A model generated the notes under the pieces. It searched no databases. It was not told where the DNA came from and saw nothing but the letters and a program-made list of their open reading frames with translations. From CAVSJJ01 sp963728395 (lineage in GTDB: Bacteria; Actinomycetota; Actinomycetes; Actinomycetales; Dermatophilaceae): 64,000 nt of DNA. Shown piece after piece: positions 26,041-33,622 of this stretch (position 1 is its first letter; every line of letters begins with the position of its first letter). The position numbers and the translations under genes were made by a program. The stretch covers positions 186,001-250,000 of the forward strand of contig CAVSJJ010000009.1 of NCBI GenBank assembly GCA_963728395.1. The letters are read 5' to 3'.

Positions 26041-27498
26041 ATGAGCGACGCCGGGCCCAGCGGGGTCGTCTTCCCCGAGGTCGACGGACGACGCAGCACC
26101 GCGGCCACCGGCCGAGCCGTCGTCGCCGACGCGCTCGCGACGGCCGACCCCGTGGGCTCGGGCGCGGCCGCCCGGGAGACGAGCTGGCGGCAGGGCTACC
26201 TGCCCCACTTCCGCCGGCTCGTCGAGGCGGGGCTGACCTCCGCGGACGCCGCGCGGGCGATCGCCGCCGACGGCCTGGCCTCGGTCCACGATCGGATGCG
26301 CTTCCGGCGCGGTGAGGCGGAGACGTCGATCGCCGAGGCCGTCGCCGGAACGGACGACGTCCCGCGGCTGCATACCGAGGTCGTCGAGGGCACCGGGGAT
26401 CCCGAGCCGGAGCTGTCGGTCCCCTACCGCGGGGAGCGGCTCTCCGGCGACGCGCTGCGCCGCCGCCTCGACGCGTGGGCGCAGGCCGGCGTCGTCGAGC
26501 CCTCGCTGCGCGATGCCGTGGGCCAGGTCATCGACCATCCGCAGTGGTTGCGCCTGGACGGGCACACCGTCCTCGTCCTCGGGGCCGCGGCCGAGATGGG
26601 TCCGCTCCGATCGCTGCTGCGGTGGGGGGCCGACGTCGCCGCCCTCGACCTGCCGCGGCCCGACCTCTGGACCCGTCTGCTGCGCGAGACCAGCGGGTAT
26701 GCCGGTCGGCTCAGCGTCCCCGCCGGTGAGGGCTTCGGGGAGCTCGCCGACCGGGCCGGAGCGGATCTCATCCACGACCTTCCCCGGGTCGCCGACTGGG
26801 TGCGCTCGCTCGACGGGTCGCTCGTCATCGGCAACTACGTCTACGCCGACGGTGCCCTCAACGTCCGGCTCAGCGCGGCCGTCGACGCGCTGACCGAGGC
26901 GGTGGCGGCCGACCGTCCGGACACCGCCCTGTCGGTGCTCGCGACCCCGACCGACGTCTTCGCGGTGCCGGGCGAGGCCGTCGAGGCGTCGGTCGCGGCA
27001 TACGCAGGACGGCGCACGAGCCGGGTCCTGCGGGTTCCACTGCGGACGCTGTCGGGCGGGCGGCTGCTGCGACGCAACTACGTCCCGGGTGAGAGCCCCG
27101 GCGTGTGCGACTCGGTGGTCACCCAGCAGGGGCCGAACTACCTTCTCGCGAAACGGATCCAGCGCTGGCGCGCGACGACGGCGATCGCGCAGGGCGCCAC
27201 GGTCTCGTTCAAGGTCGCGCCCCCGACCCGCACCCGCTCGGTCGTCAAGAACCGCGCGCTCGCGGCGGCATACGCGGGGGCGCACCGTTTCGGGATCGAG
27301 GTCTTCGAGCCCGGCACGTCCAACACGCTCATGGCGGCCCTGCTCGTCCACGACCTCACGGTCGGCACCCCACGACACGAGCACCCGTGGCAGGACGAGG
27401 CGTATGCCGCGGCCCACGGCGGGTTGTGGCGCGGCGCCTACGACCCACGCAGCGCGCTCGGCCTGGCCGCCCTCCTCGGCGCCGCCGCGGCCCGCTGA
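26041..27498 (+). CDS. Uncharacterised protein co-transcribed with the 2-oxoacid dehydrogenase genes
   Basis: Protein of 485 residues that I do not recognise as a characterised enzyme. Starting at ATG 26041, two bases after the E2 stop, it is almost certainly in the same transcript. A central stretch (TVLVLGAAAEMGPLRSLLRW, about residues 175-194) followed by GADVAALDLPRPDLW looks like the start of a Rossmann nucleotide-binding fold. Later come IGNYVYADGALNVRLSAAVD and VCDSVVTQQGPNYLLAKRIQ, which look conserved-like. No signal peptide or membrane segment. Context suggests a cytosolic role linked to branched-chain or pyruvate metabolism; the reaction is unknown. Confidence 0.8.
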   Translation: MSDAGPSGVVFPEVDGRRSTAATGRAVVADALATADPVGSGAAARETSWRQGYLPHFRRLVEAGLTSADAARAIAADGLASVHDRMRFRRGEAETSIAEAVAGTDDVPRLHTEVVEGTGDPEPELSVPYRGERLSGDALRRRLDAWAQAGVVEPSLRDAVGQVIDHPQWLRLDGHTVLVLGAAAEMGPLRSLLRWGADVAALDLPRPDLWTRLLRETSGYAGRLSVPAGEGFGELADRAGADLIHDLPRVADWVRSLDGSLVIGNYVYADGALNVRLSAAVDALTEAVAADRPDTALSVLATPTDVFAVPGEAVEASVAAYAGRRTSRVLRVPLRTLSGGRLLRRNYVPGESPGVCDSVVTQQGPNYLLAKRIQRWRATTAIAQGATVSFKVAPPTRTRSVVKNRALAAAYAGAHRFGIEVFEPGTSNTLMAALLVHDLTVGTPRHEHPWQDEAYAAAHGGLWRGAYDPRSALGLAALLGAAAAR

Positions 27499-27524
27499 AC
27501 CCCCCCGCCCCCCGCCCCCGGCCA

Positions 27525-27602
27525 GCATCTCACCCAATAGGGAAGTTGTTGCCCGGCGTCGGCCCCTCCGCCGGGCAACAACTTCCCTATTGGGTGAGAT
27601 GC
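27525..27602. repeat. Perfect 34-bp inverted repeat with 10-base loop
   Basis: Arms 27525-27558 and 27569-27602 are exact reverse complements (starting GCATCTCACCCAATAGGG), with loop TCGGCCCCTC. It lies 26 bp after the preceding stop and could terminate that operon. The right arm also contains the -35 region (TTGGGT, 27590-27595) of the next gene, so arm and promoter overlap. Confidence 0.95.
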
Positions 27603-27617
27603 CGTCGGGCCTAGGGT
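27590..27617 (+). promoter_or_regulatory. Promoter TTGGGT-N16-TAGGGT, leaderless
   Basis: -35-like TTGGGT at 27590-27595 and -10 TAGGGT at 27612-27617 stand 16 bp apart, and the ATG begins six bases after the -10. Transcription would start at the start codon. Confidence 0.55.
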
Positions 27618-27623
27618 GAGGCC

Positions 27624-28814
27624 ATGAGTGCCCCGACGCGCGCGAACCCGCTCGACATCATCGATCTCGACGCCTCGTTGTCCGAGGAGGAGAAGGACGT
27701 CCGGACCGCCGTCCGGGAGGTGTGCGACCGGCTCGTCGAGCCGCACGTGGCCGAGTGGTACGAGCGGGGCGAGCTGCCCGCCGCTCGCGATCTGGCGCGG
27801 GAGTTCGGCAAGGTCGGACTGCTCGGGATGCACCTCGAGGGCTACGGGTGCGCGGGCATGTCGTCGGTCGAGTACGGCCTGGCCTGCCTCGAGCTCGAGG
27901 CGTCCGACTCCGGCATACGCTCGCTCGTCTCGGTGCAGGGCTCCCTCGCCATGTCCGCGATCCACCGGTTCGGCACCGAGGAACAGAAGCAGGAATGGCT
28001 GCCCCGGATGGCCGCGGGTGAGGCGATCGGCTGCTTCGGGCTCACCGAGCCAGACCACGGGTCCGACCCCGGGTCGATGCGGACCCGGGCGCGCCGCGAC
28101 GGCGGCGACTGGGTCCTGGACGGGACGAAGATGTGGATCACGAACGGCTCGATCGCCGATGTCGCCGTCGTCTGGGCGAATGCCGGTGCCGAGGACGGCG
28201 GGATCCGGGGCTTCGTCGTCCCGACGGACACGCCGGGCTTCACCGCCCGCGAGGTGACGCACAAGATGTCGCTGCGCGCCTCGGTGACGAGCGAGCTCGT
28301 CCTCGAGGGGGTCCGGCTGCCCGGCTCGGCGGTCCTGCCCGAGGTACGCGGCCTCAAGGGACCGCTGTCGTGTCTGTCCGAGGCGCGCTACGGCATCGTG
28401 TGGGGTTCGCTCGGCGCCGCCCGCACCTGCCTCGAGACGGCCCGTCGCTATGCGATGGAGCGCGAGCAGTTCGGCCGGCCGATCGCGGCGTTCCAGCTGA
28501 CCCAGGCCAAGCTCGCGAACATGTCGACCGAGCTCCAGCTCGGCCACCTCCTCGCCCTGCATCTCGGTCGCCGCAAGGACGCCGGCGAGCTGCGGCCGGA
28601 GCAGGTGAGCGTCGGCAAGTACAACAACATCACCAAGGCCATCGAGATCTGCCGGACGGCGCGGACGATCCTCGGCGCCAACGGGATCAGCGGGGAGTAT
28701 CCCGTCATGCGGCACGCCAACAACCTCGAGTCGGTCCTCACCTACGAGGGGACCGTCGAGATGCACACCCTCGTCATCGGGCAGGCGCTGACCGGCGAGT
28801 CCGCCTTCCGCTGA
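27624..28814 (+). CDS. gcdH: Glutaryl-CoA dehydrogenase-like acyl-CoA dehydrogenase
   Basis: Flavoprotein of 396 residues. It matches the glutaryl-CoA dehydrogenase branch from memory of that family: IRSLVSVQGSLAMSAIHRFG, CFGLTEPDHGSDPGSM, DGTKMWITNGSIADVAVVWA, MSLRASVTSELVL, ARYGIVWGSLGAA and LTYEGTVEMHTLVIGQALTG with the catalytic Glu in TYEGT. GCDH oxidises and decarboxylates glutaryl-CoA to crotonyl-CoA in lysine/tryptophan breakdown. Another short-chain acyl-CoA substrate remains possible. It has its own leaderless promoter and ends 63 bp before a TetR gene. Confidence 0.85.
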   Translation: MSAPTRANPLDIIDLDASLSEEEKDVRTAVREVCDRLVEPHVAEWYERGELPAARDLAREFGKVGLLGMHLEGYGCAGMSSVEYGLACLELEASDSGIRSLVSVQGSLAMSAIHRFGTEEQKQEWLPRMAAGEAIGCFGLTEPDHGSDPGSMRTRARRDGGDWVLDGTKMWITNGSIADVAVVWANAGAEDGGIRGFVVPTDTPGFTAREVTHKMSLRASVTSELVLEGVRLPGSAVLPEVRGLKGPLSCLSEARYGIVWGSLGAARTCLETARRYAMEREQFGRPIAAFQLTQAKLANMSTELQLGHLLALHLGRRKDAGELRPEQVSVGKYNNITKAIEICRTARTILGANGISGEYPVMRHANNLESVLTYEGTVEMHTLVIGQALTGESAFR

Positions 28815-28841
28815 GCGTCGGCCGAGAGCAACGATCGCGGC

Positions 28842-28887
28842 TTGACGGCGACTGAACAGACGTTTAGCGTACTGAACATGAGTTCAG
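28842..28887 (+). promoter_or_regulatory. Promoter and operator of the tetR gene
   Basis: TTGACG (28842-28847), a 17-bp spacer and TAGCGT (28865-28870) form a strong promoter with the ATG seven bases downstream. The palindrome CTGAAC-ATGA-GTTCAG (28872-28887) covers the start codon, and ACTGAAC also occurs at 28851-28857. This fits autorepression by the TetR protein. Confidence 0.65.
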
Positions 28888-29510
28888 CCGCCGACGACGA
28901 GGATCTCACCGCCCGGGCCGGGATCCGCAACGCCGCCCTGCGCCTGTTCGCCGAGCGCGGCCACGACGGGGTCACCGTGCGCGAGATCGCCACGGCGGCC
29001 GGGGTGAGCCCGGCGCTCGTCGTCCACCACTTCGGGAGCAAGGAGGGGCTGCGCGAGGCCGTCGACCGGCACGCCGCGCAGGCCTTCGACGCGATCCTCG
29101 AGGGGCTCGAGGACGCCGACCTCGCCGAGCTCCTCACCAGCGGCGGCTCCGGGTCGATCGCCGAGGCGTTCGTCCGCGGCTTCCCGCCCGGCTCGCCGCT
29201 CCCGGCCTACCTGCGCCGCCTCCTGCTCACGAACGACCCGGCCGGTGCCGCCCTCTTCGGCCGGTGGTATGCCGCGACCCGCCGGATCCTCGAGGCGATG
29301 GCGGCGATGGGCGTCGCGAGGCCCGGCGAGGACATCGCCGTGCGCGCGGCCTTCCTCCTCGTCAACGATCTCGCCCTCATCCTCCTGCGCAACCAGATCG
29401 CCACCTCGATCGGTGCCGATCCGCTCACCCCCGAGGGGATGCAGCGCTGGGCCCGCGAGGCGATGGTCGTCTACACCGAGGGGGCGTTTCGCGCCCCGCC
29501 GACCGGCTGA
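28878..29510 (+). CDS. TetR-family transcriptional regulator
   Basis: Repressor-like protein of 210 residues. The N-terminal helix-turn-helix domain (about 12-60: RNAALRLFAERGHDGVTVRE, IATAAGVSPALVVHHFGSKE) is typical of TetR, with a ligand-binding helical C-terminus. ATG 28878 is set by the -10 element seven bases upstream. It begins an operon with the ABC exporter genes (17-bp gap), so it probably senses the exported compound and derepresses the pump. The ligand is unknown. Confidence 0.9.
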   Translation: MSSAADDEDLTARAGIRNAALRLFAERGHDGVTVREIATAAGVSPALVVHHFGSKEGLREAVDRHAAQAFDAILEGLEDADLAELLTSGGSGSIAEAFVRGFPPGSPLPAYLRRLLLTNDPAGAALFGRWYAATRRILEAMAAMGVARPGEDIAVRAAFLLVNDLALILLRNQIATSIGADPLTPEGMQRWAREAMVVYTEGAFRAPPTG

Positions 29511-29527
29511 GAGAAGAGAGAGTCCGT

Positions 29528-30520
29528 ATGCCGCCCGCGACCGCATCCGTCATCCGCACCGAGGGCCTCGTCAAGACCTTCGGGACCGTTCGCGCCCTCG
29601 ACGGCCTCGACCTCGAGGTGGCCCCGGGCGAGGTCCATGGGTTCCTCGGCCCCAACGGCGCGGGCAAGTCGACGACGATCCGGGTGCTCCTCGGCCTGAT
29701 CCGCGCGACCGGCGGGCGCGCCGAGCTCCTCGGTGGGGACCCCTGGCGGGAGGCGGCCCGACTGCACGAACGGCTCGCCTACGTCGCCGGCGACGTCGCC
29801 CTGTGGCCCGCCCTGACCGGTGGTCAGTGCCTCGACGTCCTCGGCGCCACCCAGGGCCACCTCGACGAGGGGCGCCGGTCCGCGCTCGTCGACCGGTTCG
29901 ACCTCGACCCGACCAAGCGGGTCCGCGACTACTCCAAGGGCAACCGGCAGAAGGTCGCGCTCATCGCCGCCCTCGCCGCCCAGGTCGATCTGCTCGTCCT
30001 CGACGAGCCGACGTCCGGCCTGGACCCGCTCATGGAGCAGGCCTTCCAGGAGGTGGTTCGCGAGCGCCGCGACGAGGGCTGCACGGTGCTGCTGTCGAGC
30101 CACATCCTCGGTGAGGTCGAGGCCCTCGCCGACCGGGTCAGCATCATCCGCCGCGGGCGGCTGGTGACGACCGGGACGCTCGCCGAGCTGCGGCGGCATA
30201 CCCGCACCCACGTGCACGCGGTCACCGAGGGCGAGCCGGACGGCCTCGCCGACGCACCGGGGGTCGCCGACTTCGCCGCCGAGCGGCTCGACGGCCGTCT
30301 CGACGCCCGGTTCACCATCGACGCCGAGCATCTCGACGCCGTCGTCGGCCGGCTCCACGCGGCCCGGATCCACACCCTCACCGTCACCCCGCCGAGCCTC
30401 GATGCGCTCTTCCTGCACGCCTACGGCGACCGCCTCGACGAGACGGAGGCCGGCGCGACCCAGGCGGACGACGACGACGCGCGTGGCGGTGGCCGGCACG
30501 TCGCGGAGGCGCGCCCGTGA
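29528..30520 (+). CDS. ABC exporter ATP-binding protein
   Basis: ATPase of 330 residues: Walker A GPNGAGKSTT, signature YSKGNRQKVALIAALA, Walker B LLVLDEPTSGLDP, H-loop SSHIL, and a C-terminal extension to residue 330 typical of drug/antibiotic exporters. An AGAGAGAG ribosome site precedes ATG 29528. It is followed by the permease with a GTGA overlap and preceded by the TetR gene. Confidence 0.92.
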   Translation: MPPATASVIRTEGLVKTFGTVRALDGLDLEVAPGEVHGFLGPNGAGKSTTIRVLLGLIRATGGRAELLGGDPWREAARLHERLAYVAGDVALWPALTGGQCLDVLGATQGHLDEGRRSALVDRFDLDPTKRVRDYSKGNRQKVALIAALAAQVDLLVLDEPTSGLDPLMEQAFQEVVRERRDEGCTVLLSSHILGEVEALADRVSIIRRGRLVTTGTLAELRRHTRTHVHAVTEGEPDGLADAPGVADFAAERLDGRLDARFTIDAEHLDAVVGRLHAARIHTLTVTPPSLDALFLHAYGDRLDETEAGATQADDDDARGGGRHVAEARP

Positions 30521-32100
30521 CGCCGGCCGGACTGTCGACGATGCTGCGGATCCAGTGGCGGACCCACCGTCGTGGCACGGTCCTCTGGGTCCTCGTCCTC
30601 GCCGCGTCGATGATCGGCACGGCCGCGTCCATCGCGAGCCTCTACGACACACCGGAGAAGATCCACACGTATGCCGCCGCGGTCACCTCGGGCGACTCGC
30701 TCGTCGCCATCAACGGCCGCGTCGAGGGGATCGACAGTCTCGGCGGGGTGATCCAGGACGAGTTCGGGTTCCTCGCCTCCTTCCTCATGCCGCTGCTCGG
30801 CATCGCGCTCGTCGCCCGGGCCACCCGGCGCGAGGAGGAGTCCGGGCGGCTCGAGGCGCTCCTCGCCGGACGGGTGTCCCGGCCGGTCCCGATCCTGGCG
30901 GCGCTCGTCGTCGCCTCGAGCGCGATCGCCGTCATCGTCGCGCTCTTCGCCGCCGGGCTCCTCGCCTCCGGGGTGCCCGGGGCCCGCTCGCTCCTGTACG
31001 CCCTCTCGCTCGGCCTGCTCGCCTTCGTCTTCGCGGGGCTGGCGGCGCTCCTCGCGCAGCTCACCCTGCACGCGCGTGGCGTCTACACGATCGGCCTCAT
31101 CGTCCTCGCCCTGTCCTACGTCCTGCGCGGCGTCGGCGACGTCACCCGCACGTGGGTGACCTGGCTGTCGCCGCTCGGCTGGGCCGAGAAGGCGGCGGCG
31201 TTCGGCGCGATGCGCTGGTGGACGCTGCTCGTCCCGCTCGTCGTGGGCGCCCTCCTCGGCGCGCTCGCCGTCCGGCTCGGCGCCAGACGTGACCTCGGCA
31301 GCGCCCTCGTGCGCGGCGGCGCCGGCGAGCCGCGGGCGAGCGCCCGGCTGCGCAGCCCGCTCGGGCTTGCCCTGACGATCCATCGCCCGAGCATCCTCGG
31401 CTGGCTCGCCGGCGGGCTCATCGTCGCCGCGATGATGGGGTCGCTTGCGCAACAGTTCGTCGATGCGGTGACCGGCAACCCCTCGATGGGCGAGGCGATC
31501 GGCATGCGGGCCGGCAGCCCCGTCGACGGCTTCGTCGCGGTCGTCCAGCTCTACATCGCCGTCATCGTCATGGGGTATGCCGTCCAGGCGGTGGGTGTGC
31601 TGCGCGGCGAGGAGGCGGAGGGTCGCCTCGAGCCACGGCTGGCCGGGCGGCTCTCGCGGCTGGGCTGGCTGCTAGCCCACGGCGTCGTCGTCGTCGCCGG
31701 GCTGCTCCTCATCGTCCTCGCGTCCTCGCTCCTGCTCGCGCTGACGACGGCGTGGTCGGTGGGTGACGCGAGCCGGACGGGCACGATCACGGTGGCCGGC
31801 CTGGCCTACCTGCCGGCCGAGCTCCTCCTCACCGGGCTCGCCGTGGCGATCTTCGGGGCCCGCCCGCGCCTGCTCCCCGTGGCGTGGGTGGCCTTCGGGT
31901 TCGTCGCGTTCGTCGCCTTCCTCGGGCCGGGGCTCAACCTGGCCGGGTGGGTCCTGGACCTGGCGCCGACGACCCACGTCGGCAACCCGCCCCTCGGGAG
32001 TGTCGAGGCCCTGCCGCTCGTCCTCCTCGGGGCGCTCGCCGTCGGCCTCGCGGTGGCGGCGGCGCTCGCATTCCGGCGGCGCGGCATACCCCAGGGCTGA
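30517..32100 (+). CDS. ABC-2 exporter permease (polyketide-antibiotic-exporter type)
   Basis: Membrane protein of 527 residues with about twelve membrane segments in two similar halves, each opening with an amphipathic stretch (LRIQWRTHRRGTVLWVLVLA; ALTIHRPSILGWLAGGLIVA). This double-length ABC-2 permease is common in actinobacterial antibiotic exporters. GTG 30517 overlaps the ATPase stop (GTGA). It probably works with the ATPase as an efflux pump under the upstream TetR. Confidence 0.88.
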   Translation: MTPAGLSTMLRIQWRTHRRGTVLWVLVLAASMIGTAASIASLYDTPEKIHTYAAAVTSGDSLVAINGRVEGIDSLGGVIQDEFGFLASFLMPLLGIALVARATRREEESGRLEALLAGRVSRPVPILAALVVASSAIAVIVALFAAGLLASGVPGARSLLYALSLGLLAFVFAGLAALLAQLTLHARGVYTIGLIVLALSYVLRGVGDVTRTWVTWLSPLGWAEKAAAFGAMRWWTLLVPLVVGALLGALAVRLGARRDLGSALVRGGAGEPRASARLRSPLGLALTIHRPSILGWLAGGLIVAAMMGSLAQQFVDAVTGNPSMGEAIGMRAGSPVDGFVAVVQLYIAVIVMGYAVQAVGVLRGEEAEGRLEPRLAGRLSRLGWLLAHGVVVVAGLLLIVLASSLLLALTTAWSVGDASRTGTITVAGLAYLPAELLLTGLAVAIFGARPRLLPVAWVAFGFVAFVAFLGPGLNLAGWVLDLAPTTHVGNPPLGSVEALPLVLLGALAVGLAVAAALAFRRRGIPQG

Positions 32101-32108
32101 GCCCTGCT

Positions 32109-32124
32109 CCGCGGGCACCCGCGG
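32109..32124. terminator. Short GC hairpin after the exporter operon
   Basis: CCGCGGG (32109-32115) and CCCGCGG (32118-32124) pair with a two-base loop, nine bases after the permease stop. Probable weak terminator. Confidence 0.4.
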
Positions 32125-32231
32125 CCGGGTATCCCGGGAAACCGATTTCTCGTATGTTCAGGCGATAGTCACAATGGGGAGAGCCGCCGTCGGGCGGCAG
32201 CCACCACCCCCCCTGAGTTCGGAGTCACGCC

Positions 32232-33467
32232 GTGCTGTCCGCCTACCGTCCGCTGCTGCAGGTGCCGGGTGCCCGGGCGTTCGTCGGGGGTGCCGTCCTC
32301 GCGCGGATCGGCGGGGCCATGTTCGGGGTCGCGGTCATCTCGATGATCAGCGCCCGCCGGGAGTCCTACGGCCTGGCCGGAGCCGTCTCGTCCGTGGGAC
32401 TGCTCGTCCTCGCCGCGGCCGGGCCGTTCATCGGCCGGCTGATCGACCGGTTCGGCCAGCGACGGGTCACCCTGCCGTTCGTCGTCGTGTCGTTCGTCTT
32501 CGGGCTCTTCACCATCGCCGCGTCGATCGCCGGCTGGCCCGCGTGGACCCTCTTCCTCGGCTACGGCCTCTCGGCGCTGCTGCCCGAGCCGAGCCCGCTC
32601 ACCCGCGCCCGCTGGGCGTACCTGCTGCGCGAACAGCCGGAGCGGCTGCATACCGCGATGTCGTTCGAGCAGGTCCTCGACGAGGGTTCGTTCGTCCTCG
32701 GCCCGGTGCTGGCGATCAGCGCCTCCCTCATCTACCCCGAGCTCGGGCTCGTCCTCGCCGAGGCCCTCTTCCTGGTCGGGGTGCTCGTCTTCCTCACCTC
32801 GCGCGAGACCGAGCCGCCCGCCGTCGCCCACGCGGAGCGACCGGTGGGGCTCGCCATCGCCCGCCCGGGTGTCCTCGCCGTGGCCGCGGCGCTGACGATG
32901 ACCGGGGTCATCCTCGGCGCGAACGAGGTCATCGCCGTGGCCGTCGCCGACGAGGCCGGCCGCAAGGGCTTCTCGAGCGTCATCCTCGCGTTGTTCGCCT
33001 TCGGGTCGATGCTTGCGGGGCTCGCGTTCGGGACCCTCGCCTTCCGGGTCACGCTGACCCGGCGGCTGCTCGTCGCCGCGACGGCGATGGTGGTCCTCGA
33101 GGCGCCGGCGCTGGTCGCCGGGGACCTGTGGATGATCGCGCTCGTCATGCTCATCGCTGGATCGGCGACGGCGCCGATGCTCATCACGAGCACGACGCTG
33201 ACCCAGCGGCTCGTCCCGCCGGCCCTCGTGACCGAGGGGATGGCCGTCGTCGTCACCGGCATCCTCGTCGGCATCTCGCTCGGCGCGGCTGCCGGTGGCT
33301 GGGCCATCGAGGCGTTCGGCGCCCAGCGGGCCTATGCCGTGCCCGTCGCCGCCGGTGTCGTCGCGGTCATCGCCATCGCGCTGCGGTACCGGCGCATCCA
33401 GCGGGCGGAGCTCGCCGGGCCGGAGGTTCGCGACGTCATCGCCCCTCCGGACCCCGCCCGCCCCTGA
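32232..33467 (+). CDS. MFS transporter
   Basis: Membrane protein of 411 residues with twelve predicted membrane segments and the MFS loop GRLIDRFGQRRVTLP after the second. The N-terminal half (FVGGAVLARIGGAMFGVAVI) and the single-drug-efflux-like layout suggest export of a small molecule; the substrate is unknown. GTG 32232 follows GGAG at a suitable distance. It has its own 130-bp upstream region and is not clearly tied to the TetR operon. Confidence 0.85.
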   Translation: MLSAYRPLLQVPGARAFVGGAVLARIGGAMFGVAVISMISARRESYGLAGAVSSVGLLVLAAAGPFIGRLIDRFGQRRVTLPFVVVSFVFGLFTIAASIAGWPAWTLFLGYGLSALLPEPSPLTRARWAYLLREQPERLHTAMSFEQVLDEGSFVLGPVLAISASLIYPELGLVLAEALFLVGVLVFLTSRETEPPAVAHAERPVGLAIARPGVLAVAAALTMTGVILGANEVIAVAVADEAGRKGFSSVILALFAFGSMLAGLAFGTLAFRVTLTRRLLVAATAMVVLEAPALVAGDLWMIALVMLIAGSATAPMLITSTTLTQRLVPPALVTEGMAVVVTGILVGISLGAAAGGWAIEAFGAQRAYAVPVAAGVVAVIAIALRYRRIQRAELAGPEVRDVIAPPDPARP

Positions 33468-33478
33468 CGACCCACCCC

Positions 33479-33606
33479 GCGGGTGCTCGCGGATCCGTCC
33501 CGCGTTGCGGTCCGGTCCGCGAGCACTCGCCGGGAGGTCTCGGCCTTCGGAACGCCGATATCTCACCGGAACGCCGCCGCAGCAGCGTTCCGGTGAGATA
33601 TCGGCG
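33479..33606. terminator. Two hairpins between convergent transporter genes
   Basis: First hairpin: arms 33479-33493 and 33516-33530, 14 of 15 bases paired. Second: arms 33553-33574 and 33585-33606, perfect over 22 bp with a 10-base loop. They sit between the stops of two convergent genes (33467 and 33623), as expected of a bidirectional terminator. Confidence 0.65.
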
Positions 33607-33622
33607 AATCGGGACGGGAGCG

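Noticed and set aside
23394..26108. A 904-codon minus-strand frame
   Set aside because: Antisense to the E1-beta and E2 genes, with low-complexity shadow composition.
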